In this document: one piece after another, positions 41,006 through 50,111 of the stretch
Layout: each line of letters opens with the position of its first letter
How positions within the stretch are numbered: the stretch's first letter is position 1
Assembly (NCBI RefSeq): GCF_900451005.1
Contig: NZ_UGIB01000001.1
Span: 682,001 to 746,000, forward strand
Source: Helicobacter fennelliae
Lineage (GTDB): Bacteria > Campylobacterota > Campylobacteria > Campylobacterales > Helicobacteraceae
Length of the DNA stretch: 64,000 nt
Reading direction: 5' to 3'
The notes under the pieces: model-generated
Databases searched by the model: none
The model's input: the letters and a program-made list of their open reading frames with translations, nothing else
What the model was told of the DNA's origin: nothing
Position numbers and translations under genes: made by a program

Positions 41006-41995
41006 TTACTTCGCGTCTTTTTCTTGTTTTTTGACTATGCGACGCAATGAGACAAAAAACTTCATCCACTCATCAAGCTGCATTAATGGATGTCCGCCCC
41101 ATTTTGTGTGTGGTGGGAGATTTTTGCCTACTGCACCTCTTCCGGCGATTTGCGTAAAATCACCGATATGGATATGCCCGCCTGTTCCTGCCTGTCCGCC
41201 AAAAACGACATTTCTGCCTGTTGTCGTCGAGCCAGCCAAGCCTACTTGCGCGACAAGGATACTATTTTGCCCAATGATACAATTATGCCCGATTTGCACG
41301 AGGTTATCGATTTTTGCTCCTTGCTTGATGATTGTTTTGCCAAACACTGCTCTATCAATTGTCGTATTTGCGCCGATTTCTACATAATTTTCAATTTCTA
41401 CGATTCCATTATGTTCGATTTTGACATGCTCGCCTAGCTTAGTATGCGCATATCCAAAGCCATCGCTACCGATCACGCTTCCTGCGTGGATATTCACACC
41501 ATTTCCGATTCTGCTTTCACGATAGATGACAACATTTGGGTAGATTTTGCAGTCATCGCCGATACGCACATGATCGCTTATCACTACACCGGGCATAATG
41601 ATTGTCCTATCGCCGATACGCACATTTTTGCCGATAAATACATTTGGCATAATCACCGCACTTCCGCTAATTCCTACATTTTGATTGTTGATGTAGTTTG
41701 TATGCATATCGCTAAATTCACTTTTGCGAAAATATTCTGAAAGAAACGCAAAAGCTAAGTGTGGATTTTCAACGATGAGTGGCTGTATATGAGGTGGGAC
41801 AGAGCTTGCGTGTTCTTCTTTGATAAGCACCGCGCCGACTTTAGAATCTTTGAGTTTTTGGAGGTATTGGTTTTGATCGATATAGCTTACATCATTAGCC
41901 CCGCCGTATTCTAATGGAGCTAAGGAATGGATAAAAAAATCATGTGTAATATCATTGCGGATTCCGATTTTGTGTTTGATTTTGCTAAGACGCAT
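41006..41995 (-). CDS. lpxD: UDP-3-O-acylglucosamine N-acyltransferase
   Basis: A 329-residue left-handed beta-helix enzyme that N-acylates UDP-3-acyl-GlcN, the third step of lipid A synthesis. About ten hexapeptide turns ([41 protein letters not shown] and others) form the coil; the catalytic His region is [12 protein letters not shown] or [21 protein letters not shown], typical of LpxD. The N-terminal uridine-binding part is short. It lies 19 bases after tpiA, the same order as in H. pylori apart from intervening fabI, which is absent here. Confidence 0.93.
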   Translation of the reverse strand: MRLSKIKHKIGIRNDITHDFFIHSLAPLEYGGANDVSYIDQNQYLQKLKDSKVGAVLIKEEHASSVPPHIQPLIVENPHLAFAFLSEYFRKSEFSDMHTNYINNQNVGISGSAVIMPNVFIGKNVRIGDRTIIMPGVVISDHVRIGDDCKIYPNVVIYRESRIGNGVNIHAGSVIGSDGFGYAHTKLGEHVKIEHNGIVEIENYVEIGANTTIDRAVFGKTIIKQGAKIDNLVQIGHNCIIGQNSILVAQVGLAGSTTTGRNVVFGGQAGTGGHIHIGDFTQIAGRGAVGKNLPPHTKWGGHPLMQLDEWMKFFVSLRRIVKKQEKDAK

Positions 41996-42014
41996 ATATA
42001 TCCTTTTGCTTGGG

Positions 42015-42725
42015 TTATGGTATGGATTGGGTTATGGTGTAGAAATGCTGTGGATCAAGGCTTGCAGAGCCGACCAAAAGCCCAGATACATGATCTATTG
42101 CCAGAATCTCTTTTGCATTGTCTTTATTCACACTTCCGCCATAGAGTATAGGCTGTGGAGAGAGTGTGCTAAGAAATGAATGCACGCATTCTATATCTTT
42201 TGCCTTAGCACTCACGCCCGTGCCGATAGCCCAGATAGGCTCATACGCGATGATGAGATTTTGGTATTGTGTGTCTATGCCACGAAATTGAGAGAGCAAA
42301 AACTCTTGCGTAGCCTCTCTGCCTTGCTCCCTTACCTCCAAACTCTCACCCACGCAATACACAATCTTAAAGTGATGTTTGGCAAAAAAATCAAATTTCA
42401 TCGCGCAGATTTCTTGCGACTCTTTGAGTAGCACCCTTCGCTCGCTATGCCCGATCAAAACCATATCAATCCCCATAGATTCTAATGCCTCAAGCCCGAT
42501 TTCACCTGTAAATGCGCCATTTTTTACAGGATAGGCGTTTTGTGCCCCGATTTGCTCAAATGAACTCAACTCTTTTGCTGTTTGCAATCCCAAAAATGAC
42601 GGAAAAAACAAAATCTGATTTTGGCTTAAAAATGATTGGCAGAATCTAAAAGTATTCCACTTTGAAAAATAATCAGCGACTGCCTTTTGGGGTAGATTGC
42701 ATTTGAAATTTGCAGCAAAAATCAT
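42015..42725 (-). CDS. tpiA: Triosephosphate isomerase
   Basis: A 236-residue TIM-barrel enzyme interconverting glyceraldehyde 3-phosphate and dihydroxyacetone phosphate. The start [12 protein letters not shown] carries the active-site Asn and Lys; catalytic His is in LIGHSERR; catalytic Glu in [13 protein letters not shown]; the phosphate loop is [12 protein letters not shown] and [11 protein letters not shown] start at 42725, where GAAAGGAC precedes the ATG, instead of the in-frame ATG 51 bases earlier. It is followed by lpxD. Short TIMs of this size are normal for epsilonproteobacteria. Confidence 0.95.
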   Translation of the reverse strand: MIFAANFKCNLPQKAVADYFSKWNTFRFCQSFLSQNQILFFPSFLGLQTAKELSSFEQIGAQNAYPVKNGAFTGEIGLEALESMGIDMVLIGHSERRVLLKESQEICAMKFDFFAKHHFKIVYCVGESLEVREQGREATQEFLLSQFRGIDTQYQNLIIAYEPIWAIGTGVSAKAKDIECVHSFLSTLSPQPILYGGSVNKDNAKEILAIDHVSGLLVGSASLDPQHFYTITQSIP

Positions 42726-42787
42726 CTTTGTCCTTTCATTTTGGTGTGTTGTGTATATTATTGATTGAAGTGGCACTTTATAACATT

Positions 42788-42793
42788 ATTATA
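42788..42793 (-). promoter_or_regulatory. Putative -10 box (TATAAT, minus strand) for tpiA-lpxD
   Basis: TATAAT on the minus strand lies about 65 bases before the tpiA ATG, in the divergent spacer with cmoA. Confidence 0.4.
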
Positions 42794-42864
42794 GATTTGC
42801 GCTCAATTTGGCACTCATAAATGTAACTTCTCAATCTAGCACATAATTATAAACAAAATTAAGC

Positions 42865-42870
42865 TATAAT
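42865..42870 (+). promoter_or_regulatory. Putative -10 box (TATAAT) for cmoA
   Basis: AGCTATAATTGCC places TATAAT 115 bases before the cmoA ATG, implying a leader of about 107 bases. Confidence 0.4.
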
Positions 42871-42984
42871 TGCCAACTCAAGCTAAAAATGGCTTTATCA
42901 ATAGCAAAAAATAAGTGGATTTATGGCAAACAGCAATGGCAAATAACACAAACGCAATTATAATCACAAACACAAAACACAAAA

Positions 42985-43728
42985 ATGGCACAGCATAATT
43001 CTAAAGATACATTATTTACCGCTCCCACGCATAAGCAATTTGAATTTGATGAGCGCGTTGCAAGCGTGTTTGATGATATGCTAACGCGCTCAATCCCTTT
43101 TTATCGCGAGAATCTCAAACTTTGCGTGGATTTTTTGGCTCTGAATGCACCTTGTGGCAGAATCTATGATTTGGGTTGCTCTACGGGCAATATGCTTTTT
43201 GAGCTTTATGAACGACTTAAAGATTCTCATAGAGATTCTTATAAGAATTCTTACACGCTTATTGGCATTGACTCCTCAAGCGCGATGATAGAAAACGCCA
43301 AGCTCAAAGCACAAGCCTATAATGCAGATATTACCTTTATCAATGCGGATTGTATGGAGGTGGAGTTTTTAGATTCTCGTGCGTTTATTGCAAATTACAC
43401 AATGCAATTTATCCGCCCTATCAATCGCTTACATCTCATCAAAAAGCTTTATAATGCGCTTGAATTTGGCGGGGTGCTATTAATGAGTGAAAAAATGTCA
43501 AGCACAGATAGTGTATTTGATAAGCAAATGATTGAATATTATCATGCCTACAAAGCCAAAAATGGCTATACCCAAAGCGAAATAACGCGCAAAAGAGAGG
43601 CATTAGAAAATGTGCTTGTGCCTTATAGTTTGGAAGAGAATCTAGCCCTTTTGAAAGACGCAGGATTTAAAGGTATTGAGGTGTTGTTTAAATGGGTGAA
43701 TTTTGGCACACTCATCGCCAAAAAATAA
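42985..43728 (+). CDS. cmoA: Carboxy-S-adenosyl-L-methionine synthase
   Basis: A 247-residue class I methyltransferase-fold enzyme that makes carboxy-SAM from SAM and prephenate; CmoB then modifies wobble uridine in tRNA. Blocks typical of CmoA: FDERVASVFDDMLTRSIPFY at the start, IYDLGCSTGNML (SAM motif I), IGIDSSSAMIENA, ITFINADC, and NYTMQFI plus MSEKMSSTD. The product-specific Arg region is VPYSLEENLALLKDAGF. A short D-S-H-R-D-S-Y insertion near residue 77 comes from AGATTCT copies. The gene has no purine-rich ribosome site nearby; AAAAATGG is the only context. Confidence 0.9.
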   Translation: MAQHNSKDTLFTAPTHKQFEFDERVASVFDDMLTRSIPFYRENLKLCVDFLALNAPCGRIYDLGCSTGNMLFELYERLKDSHRDSYKNSYTLIGIDSSSAMIENAKLKAQAYNADITFINADCMEVEFLDSRAFIANYTMQFIRPINRLHLIKKLYNALEFGGVLLMSEKMSSTDSVFDKQMIEYYHAYKAKNGYTQSEITRKREALENVLVPYSLEENLALLKDAGFKGIEVLFKWVNFGTLIAKK

Positions 43729-43810
43729 CACATATTAAAAAAGATTATTGTAGCATTACATCTTTGAAATACAAGCTCATCATTTACGAGCCAATAAAGT
43801 TAGGAAGTTT

Positions 43811-45265
43811 ATGTTTTTTTCAATCGAATTTGGAATTATTTTTTTCGTGTTTTTCCTTGTGTATTGGACATTGCGTAATCACCATTCCCTCCAAAATCAC
43901 ACATTACTTCTTTTTAATTATATTATTCTTTGCTCTTTTGGCGGGGTTTATGTCGCTTTGGTTTTGGCGTGTTATACGCTTTTTATTTATGCTGCTTCAC
44001 ATCTCATCGCCAAAACAGAATCTAAAAGCGTCTTTCTTACAATGGTCGCATTTGCGATTTTGAATCTAAGCTTTTTTAAATATTATCCAAGTTTTAAAGA
44101 TGATTTTGAAGCATTGTTGCGCTTTTTTGGGCTTGATGTGGCAAGTGTTGATATATTACTACCTTTAGGGATTAGCTTTTATACTTTTGCTTCGATTACA
44201 TATTTGCGCGCTGTGTATGAAGCGCGCCAAAGCCCACAAGATTCTACTACAACCCCAAGCGCGCTGACTTCCACTACACTGACTTCAAGCACGTCCAATC
44301 CAAAACTACAAGGATTTTTGCCACTTGCGACTTATTTGTCGTTTTTTCCTACGATTATTGCTGGTCCTATTATGCGGAGTGATTTTTTCTTTTCTCAATT
44401 TAACGCCACGCGACTTTGGAGGCGCAAAAACGCAAATCTCATCATCATGCTTTTGCTATTTGGAATTGTCAAAAAAGTTTTGATTGCAAATTATGTTCAA
44501 ATCTACGCAAGCCCGATTCTTGCAAACCCATCAAATTTCAATACAATCGAGCTACTTTTAGGCATAGGCGGATATAGCATTCAGATTTATTGCGATTTTA
44601 GCGGATATGTAAATCTTGTATGTGCGTTTGCGCTTATGCTTGGATTTACTTTACCGCCAAATTTTGATATGCCCTATGTTGCTAAAAATCTCAAAGAATT
44701 TTGGGCGCGCTGGCATATCTCGCTCTCAACTTTTATTCGCGATTATATTTACATTCCGCTTGGTGGCTCCAAAAAGGGCTTTTTCTTGACGCAGGTTTTT
44801 GTGCTGATTTCATTTGGCTTATCTGGAATCTGGCATGGCAATACGATTAATTTTATGATTTGGGGCTTGCTGCATGGATTTGGGCTTGTGATTGTCAATA
44901 TCGCCAAAAAGTGCAATTTCTCACTCGCCCAAATCCCGCTTCTTAGCTCATTTATCACTTTTAGCTTTGTGAGCTTTGCGTGGGTGTTTTTTTGTTATAG
45001 CGATTTTTCAGATTCGCTTTTGTTTTTTACTGCCCTCTATCAGAATCTCTCGCAGCCTATCGGGCTCAAAGAGATTCTGCTTTTATGCGGAGGACTTTTG
45101 GTGTTTTTTGCGTATCCATTGAGTAAAAATTGGCAACGTTCTTGTGTGTTTTATCTCTATGACGTTCCGACTTTTATCAAGCCTATCGTGCTTGCGATAG
45201 TATTTATCATCATCTTTTGTCTTATGCCTGATGGTATCCCAAATTTCATTTATGCGACTTTTTAG
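43811..45265 (+). CDS. MBOAT O-acyltransferase (PatA/AlgI-like)
   Basis: A 484-residue membrane protein with about 11 helices, MBOAT fold. Key motifs: FFPTIIAGPIMRSDFFFSQF, NLKEFWARWHISLSTFIRDYIYIPLGG and the catalytic His region LSGIWHGNTINFMIWGLLHG. Such proteins pass acetyl groups across the inner membrane to a periplasmic SGNH partner. With the two SGNH genes directly downstream it forms an O-acetylation cassette. Peptidoglycan (as for Campylobacter PatA/PatB) is the most likely acceptor, not proved. A Ser/Thr-rich loop near residue 139-160 (STTTPSALTSTTLTSSTSN) is a low-complexity insertion. The next gene starts on the following base. Confidence 0.88.
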   Translation: MFFSIEFGIIFFVFFLVYWTLRNHHSLQNHTLLLFNYIILCSFGGVYVALVLACYTLFIYAASHLIAKTESKSVFLTMVAFAILNLSFFKYYPSFKDDFEALLRFFGLDVASVDILLPLGISFYTFASITYLRAVYEARQSPQDSTTTPSALTSTTLTSSTSNPKLQGFLPLATYLSFFPTIIAGPIMRSDFFFSQFNATRLWRRKNANLIIMLLLFGIVKKVLIANYVQIYASPILANPSNFNTIELLLGIGGYSIQIYCDFSGYVNLVCAFALMLGFTLPPNFDMPYVAKNLKEFWARWHISLSTFIRDYIYIPLGGSKKGFFLTQVFVLISFGLSGIWHGNTINFMIWGLLHGFGLVIVNIAKKCNFSLAQIPLLSSFITFSFVSFAWVFFCYSDFSDSLLFFTALYQNLSQPIGLKEILLLCGGLLVFFAYPLSKNWQRSCVFYLYDVPTFIKPIVLAIVFIIIFCLMPDGIPNFIYATF

Positions 45266-46636
45266 ATGAGACTCAAAACCTTTATATTTACAATCTTTAT
45301 CGCATTTGCGCTCACAGCCCTTGTGATGAATAAAAGTATCAATACACTCATCGAGCAAAAATACCATATCACACTTTTTAATGTCGAGAATCCATTGCTA
45401 AAAACCCTCTCCTTGCCTAGAATCTGGCTTGATAACTTGCGAGCATATATCTTTCCTAGCCAAGAAGATCTCGCCCTAGAAGAATCCCTCCAATCCCAAA
45501 CCAAAATAGAGCCAGAGCCAGAAATTCCAGAATTTACAGAAAAACTAGAAGAGGAAATCTATTATCCGCTTATCGATGAAAATGGCACAATCATTCTTGA
45601 GCCACATTCAACCTTTTTGCTAATTGGTGACTCTATGATGCAGGGCGTGGGTATGACGCTTGTGCGCGAGCTTCAAAAAAGAGATTTTAATGTGATAAAT
45701 CTTGCCAAGCAAAGCACAGGGCTTACCTATCCGCATTTTTTTGATTGGCAGCAAAGCCTCAAAGACGCTTTTGCTAAAAATCCAAACATCAATGTCGTCG
45801 TGATGATGGTCGGCGCAAATGATCCTTATAATATGCCTAAAATCAAATTCCAATCGCCAGAATGGGTAGAGATATACACACAAAGAATCCAAGATATTAT
45901 CCAAACCACACTAAGCCACAAAGCGATTATTATATGGTATCAAGTGCCATTTGTCAAAAAAGAGCCACTCAATCAAAAACTCATTTTCTTAAATACCTTG
46001 TATAAAGAAAATGTCGAGTCTGCAAAGCAAGTGTTTTTGGACTCAAATGCGATCCTATCGCCTGATAATGCTTATACCGCATACATCAAAGCCCCAAATG
46101 GCAAAAGCATAAGGCTACGAAACTCTGATGGAATCCACTTTAGCACGGAAGGATCAAAGTTGCTTAGTCAGATTCTGCTTGATCGGCTTGAGGTGCTACA
46201 AGAGCCACACGAACTACAAGAGCAAACACAAGAGCAAGAAAATCAAGCAAAATCACAAGTCCAATCAACAAAGCCAGCCAAGCCCATAAACACGCGCAAT
46301 AGAGAATCTAATATGGAATCTAGCACAGAATCTAATGTAGAATCCAATCCAGAATCTAACTCCGCCCCAGATTCTGTGGAATCTTTGGATTCTGCGGATT
46401 CTACAAATTCTTTAGATTATTTAGATTCTCATGCAATGCCAAACACAAAATCCACAGAATCTAGCGATACGCACAATACGCAAGAATCAAACAATTCACA
46501 CGATTCACGCGACTTTATATATCAAGATTTTAATACAGATTCTGCGCGAGACAAAAGCCAAAGCACAAGCCAAGATAAAAATATAGACAGAGATAAAGAT
46601 TCTGCTTTATTTCAGCATTTATACAAGCAAGATTAG
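45266..46636 (+). CDS. SGNH/GDSL periplasmic esterase or acetyltransferase with Ser/Asp/Glu-rich tail
   Basis: A 456-residue protein. A membrane anchor (FIFTIFIAFALTALVM) is followed by an acidic linker. The SGNH fold has block I TFLLIGDSMMQGVGM (Ser), block III MVGANDPYNM (Asn), and block V DGIHFSTEGSKLL (Asp-x-x-His). It belongs with DUF459/PatB-like proteins and probably acts with the MBOAT gene, whose stop it follows directly. Residues ~340-456 are a low-complexity tail (NMESSTESNVESNPESNS and similar) made mainly of AGAATCT and GATTCT codons. The tail is unlikely to fold. Confidence 0.85.
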   Translation: MRLKTFIFTIFIAFALTALVMNKSINTLIEQKYHITLFNVENPLLKTLSLPRIWLDNLRAYIFPSQEDLALEESLQSQTKIEPEPEIPEFTEKLEEEIYYPLIDENGTIILEPHSTFLLIGDSMMQGVGMTLVRELQKRDFNVINLAKQSTGLTYPHFFDWQQSLKDAFAKNPNINVVVMMVGANDPYNMPKIKFQSPEWVEIYTQRIQDIIQTTLSHKAIIIWYQVPFVKKEPLNQKLIFLNTLYKENVESAKQVFLDSNAILSPDNAYTAYIKAPNGKSIRLRNSDGIHFSTEGSKLLSQILLDRLEVLQEPHELQEQTQEQENQAKSQVQSTKPAKPINTRNRESNMESSTESNVESNPESNSAPDSVESLDSADSTNSLDYLDSHAMPNTKSTESSDTHNTQESNNSHDSRDFIYQDFNTDSARDKSQSTSQDKNIDRDKDSALFQHLYKQD

Positions 46637-46645
46637 GGTGGCATT

Positions 46646-48352
46646 ATGATATATAGATTCTTGCTTTTGGCACTTGTGATACTGATGACAAACTCTTGTG
46701 CAGCAACAGCAAAAAAGAAATCCCCAAAAATAAATATCCAACTCCAAAAGCCTATAATCCCATCAGCCACGACTTTAGAAAATATCGCTAAAAATGGCGT
46801 GGTGCAGGATTTTGGTGAGCGCAATCTCTCATCTTTAATCGAAAAATTCCGCAGTGCAAATGATATGAGAATCCACATTTTTGGAGATTCGCATATAGCG
46901 GGTGATTTTATCCCTCAGCGATGGCGCGCGCAATTTATGCAACCAAATGCTATCGGCTTTGCGTATCCGATTTTTCCAGCCTATCATCAAAATCTCTTAA
47001 TCAATTACAAATCTCAATTTTTTGAGCTTTATAACTCGCGGATAAACATCTATCCAGACTATCCAATGGGTGGCGTGGTGGCGCGTGCGAAGAGCGAAAA
47101 AGCATTTGTAAAAATCGCGCTTAATTTTGTGCGCGAGAATCAGCAATTCACCACGCGCATTGTGTTTAAATCCCCAAGCCTTTTGGGTGCATTTGTCGTA
47201 ACAGATGCCAAAGGACAAAGCTATCGGCTTGGTGCAAGCGTGCCAAATACATGGGAGATCTCAAAACCGCTCACGCTTACATTTCCAATCACAATCAAAG
47301 CTCTTTTGCCAAATGCGGCATTAGGCGGGTATTTTATCTACAATCAAGGCGCAAATACTATCATCTCGCATTCCGGCGCAAATGGCGCACGAAGCGATAT
47401 TTGGCTCAAGTGGAATCAGCCTCTTTTTAGGCAATCACTCCAAATTATCACTTATGATTTATTTGTGCTGTGCTATGGCTCAAATGACGCAATGCTCGCA
47501 ACTTTTGATAAAAATACTTTTATCAAAAATTACAAAAATCTAATCGCTACATTGCGCCAGACAAATCCTAATGCAAGCATTTTGCTTATCGCCCCGCCAA
47601 AAACCCTCATCAAGCGCGCAAAATCTAGCACCTACACGTTTGCTCCAAGCTTTAAAGCCGTGCAAAGCGCGATTTTAGAAATCGCCAAAAGCGAAAAAGT
47701 GCTGTATTTTGATATGTTTAACCTTATGGAAAAAACCGGTGGCAAAGACGAATGGATAAAGCTTGGGCTCTCAAAGCAAGATGTGCATTTAAGCCCTTAT
47801 GGGTATAGGGCGGTGGCTGATGCGATAGAGTTTGGGCTAAGAGGGCTATTTGAGACATCACAAGCGCAATCTCAAATGCAATCCCAAACAAAGACAGAAT
47901 CTCTGGATTCTCCACAAACAACAGAATCTAAAAACCCCGCAGAATCTAAAAACCCCGCAGAATCCACAGAATCCGCAAAATCTATGGAATCTATGGAATC
48001 CGCGCAATCAATAGATTCTACGCCAAATCCCACAAACACTACAACTACGAGCGCAAATGATTCTAAAACTGCTGATTCTACAACTGCGCCCAATTCCTCG
48101 ATAGATTCTGCAAATGCCACAACTTCTGCTAACTCTTTGACAGAATCTTCCCCAAGCACTTCTGCAAATCCGCAAACAAATCAAGCAACTAGCAATTCTG
48201 CCACTAATAATTCCACCAATAATCCTCCCACTAATAATCCCTCTGCCAATCCTCCTGCCAATAACTCCGCAACTCCAAACAACAACATCACAAATGATGC
48301 TGCTGATGAGATTTGGCAGGATTTACAGATCAAAGATTTTAGCGCACCATGA
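46646..48352 (+). CDS. Second SGNH/GDSL periplasmic protein with long low-complexity tail
   Basis: A 568-residue exported protein; the N-terminus MIYRFLLLALVILMTNSC looks like a lipoprotein or Sec signal. Catalytic blocks are IHIFGDSHIAGDF (Ser), LCYGSNDAML (Asn) and DVHLSPYGYRAVAD (Asp/His). A region before them (RLGASVPNTWEIS) resembles the carbohydrate-binding part of Ape1/PatB-like proteins. From residue ~410 a ~155-residue tail is made of Glu-Ser, Asp-Ser, then Thr/Asn/Pro repeats (KNPAESKNPAES; TNNPPTNNPSANPPANNS), ending with a more ordered WQDLQIKDFSAP. It starts 10 bases after the previous gene and is probably in its operon. Confidence 0.82.
   Translation: MIYRFLLLALVILMTNSCAATAKKKSPKINIQLQKPIIPSATTLENIAKNGVVQDFGERNLSSLIEKFRSANDMRIHIFGDSHIAGDFIPQRWRAQFMQPNAIGFAYPIFPAYHQNLLINYKSQFFELYNSRINIYPDYPMGGVVARAKSEKAFVKIALNFVRENQQFTTRIVFKSPSLLGAFVVTDAKGQSYRLGASVPNTWEISKPLTLTFPITIKALLPNAALGGYFIYNQGANTIISHSGANGARSDIWLKWNQPLFRQSLQIITYDLFVLCYGSNDAMLATFDKNTFIKNYKNLIATLRQTNPNASILLIAPPKTLIKRAKSSTYTFAPSFKAVQSAILEIAKSEKVLYFDMFNLMEKTGGKDEWIKLGLSKQDVHLSPYGYRAVADAIEFGLRGLFETSQAQSQMQSQTKTESLDSPQTTESKNPAESKNPAESTESAKSMESMESAQSIDSTPNPTNTTTTSANDSKTADSTTAPNSSIDSANATTSANSLTESSPSTSANPQTNQATSNSATNNSTNNPPTNNPSANPPANNSATPNNNITNDAADEIWQDLQIKDFSAP
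47923..47958 (+). repeat. 18-bp tandem repeat AGAATCTAAAAACCCCGC
   Basis: Two exact copies in tandem (47923-47940, 47941-47958) code for Glu-Ser-Lys-Asn-Pro-Ala twice in the tail of the second SGNH protein. A third exact copy lies in non-coding DNA at 29856-29873. Confidence 0.8.
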
Positions 48353-48458
48353 TATATTTGCTCTCATGATATATTTGCTCTAATGTAGTAAAACTCTAAA
48401 CACAAAACCCAACACAAGATTAAAGAAAAAATCAAAGAAAAAACCAAAGGAAGCCCAA

Positions 48459-49181
48459 ATGACAAGAGAACAAACCCTTAAGCAGAATCCAAACCTCAAC
48501 ACAAAATCAGTCCAAATCGTGCAAAAAATCCTTAGCAAAAACGACAAAAAAGCAATGCAGCTCAAAGAGCAATACGAAAAAGACAATGTGTATGTGGTAA
48601 ATTTCATGTCCTCGCCCGGAAGTGGCAAAACGACTTTGCTTGAAGGGCTTGCGATGTGTGAGGACTTTAGATTTGCAGTGATTGAGGGTGATTTACAAAC
48701 AGAGCGCGACGCAAAGCGTCTGCAAGAGAAAGGTATCAAAGCATATCAAATCATAACCGGGCAAGCCTGCCACCTTGAAGCAGAAATGATCGAAAAAGCG
48801 TATTTACACCTCAAACAAAAAGGCGATCTCAATGGCGCAGAATATGTGATAATCGAGAATGTCGGCAATCTTGTCTGCCCTGCGAGCTATAATTTGGGCG
48901 CGGATTTAAATATCGTGCTACTCTCAACGCCAGAAGGCGATGATAAAATCCTCAAATACCCGACAATGTTTTTGTGTGCTGATGCGCTTATTATTAGCAA
49001 AAGCGATTTGATTCAGCATTTTGAGTTTGATTTGAAGCGCATACAAGAGGATTTGCATAAGCTCAAAGCCAATGTTCCTATTTTTTTGGTGAGTAAGACA
49101 GACAAAAATAGCATTGAAAAAGTCAAAACTTTTATCCAAGATAAAAGAGCAAAAGGCTATCATTCTAATCATTCTTTTTGA
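48459..49181 (+). CDS. hypB: Nickel-insertion GTPase HypB
   Basis: A 240-residue SIMIBI GTPase for nickel delivery to NiFe hydrogenase; in H. pylori it also serves urease. Walker A is NFMSSPGSGKTTLLE (Gly54-Thr59); switch and metal-site residues are VIEGDLQTERDAKR, the Cys-His pair in GQACHLEAEM, and NVGNLVCPASYNLG. VSKTDKNS near the end is the guanine-specificity motif. The N-terminal histidine-rich metal store seen in some HypB proteins is absent. hypC follows after 9 bases. Confidence 0.95.
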   Translation: MTREQTLKQNPNLNTKSVQIVQKILSKNDKKAMQLKEQYEKDNVYVVNFMSSPGSGKTTLLEGLAMCEDFRFAVIEGDLQTERDAKRLQEKGIKAYQIITGQACHLEAEMIEKAYLHLKQKGDLNGAEYVIIENVGNLVCPASYNLGADLNIVLLSTPEGDDKILKYPTMFLCADALIISKSDLIQHFEFDLKRIQEDLHKLKANVPIFLVSKTDKNSIEKVKTFIQDKRAKGYHSNHSF

Positions 49182-49190
49182 GGAGTTTAT

Positions 49191-49448
49191 ATGTGTTTGG
49201 CTATTCCGTCAAAAGTTATCAGCATAGACAAAGACAAAAATACCGCGATAATTGAGACTTTGGGCGTGTGTCGAGAAGCTAGCCTTGATCTTATGCAAGA
49301 AGAGGTGGCAGTTGGCGAATATGTGCTCCTGCATATCGGATATATTATGAGCAAAATCGATACGCAATCAGCCCTAGAATCTATCGCGTTATATGAGCAA
49401 ATCGTAGAAGATATGGAAGATGAATACATAGATGAGGAGTATAAATGA
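49191..49448 (+). CDS. hypC: Hydrogenase maturation chaperone HypC
   Basis: An 85-residue protein with the family start MCLAIPSKV, where Cys2 is essential, and the GEYVLLHIGYIMSKID core. It works with HypD to assemble the Fe(CN)2CO group. The stop overlaps the start of the next gene (ATGA). A GAGGAG ribosome site lies just upstream. Confidence 0.95.
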   Translation: MCLAIPSKVISIDKDKNTAIIETLGVCREASLDLMQEEVAVGEYVLLHIGYIMSKIDTQSALESIALYEQIVEDMEDEYIDEEYK

Positions 49449-49960
49449 TACGAGCATTAGTATTAAGCGGAATCTGTGGCGTTTTGGCATTATTTGCTGA
49501 AGGACTCAATGGCTATTATATCACACATATCGGTGATAGCGGGCGTCAAAGCATTGTTGAGTTTTTTGAAAAAAATGGAAAATTTTATGCGTATGGGTTC
49601 GCTAATGTCGATGGAAGCGGTCCCAAAAAAGACATAAACAACCAGAATCCAGCATTAAGAGAGCGGTTTGACAAAGGCGCGGTATTTGTATATGGACTCA
49701 AACAAACCAAAGCAGATGTCTTTAGTGGCGGTGAAGTGTATAACTATGATGATGGCAAAACCTACAGTCTCAAAATCACAAAAGAAAAAAACGGCAACCT
49801 TACCTTGCGTGCAAGTATCGACAAAATGGGAATGATGGGCAAAACGCTTGAGTGGATTCCGCTTACACAAGAGCAAATCAATCACTATCTACCAGAGAAG
49901 CCGGATTTTAATGTCGTGCTAGAATCATTAAAAAACGACATTCCAAAAGAATTCCAATAA
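49445..49960 (+). CDS. DUF2147-like exported protein
   Basis: A 171-residue protein with signal peptide MIRALVLSGICGVLALFA and mature part EGLNGYYITHIGDSGRQSIVEFF. The order glycine-x-tyrosine-tyrosine, then EFFEKNGKFYAYGFANVDG and a late DGKTYSLKITKE/LTLRASIDKMGMMGKTLEW is that of the DUF2147 lipocalin-like family. It is inserted between hypC and hypD, overlapping hypC by 4 bases. Function unknown; the neighbourhood does not prove a hydrogenase role. Confidence 0.78.
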   Translation: MIRALVLSGICGVLALFAEGLNGYYITHIGDSGRQSIVEFFEKNGKFYAYGFANVDGSGPKKDINNQNPALRERFDKGAVFVYGLKQTKADVFSGGEVYNYDDGKTYSLKITKEKNGNLTLRASIDKMGMMGKTLEWIPLTQEQINHYLPEKPDFNVVLESLKNDIPKEFQ

Positions 49961-50111
49961 TCCAACACATAAAGTGCGCTTTGGGCTTGATTGTTTGATT
50001 AAGTTTATTTAATCGCATAATCACCAAATCGCGCAAACGCCCCCAAAAAAAAATAGAAAAATAGAAAAAGAAAGCCCAAAAAACAAACAACATAAAGAGA
50101 TCACAAAAGCG

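Noticed and set aside
50044-50053. A9 run upstream of hypD as a transcription switch
   Set aside because: Poly-A runs of this length are common in AT-rich spacers, and no promoter elements flank it.
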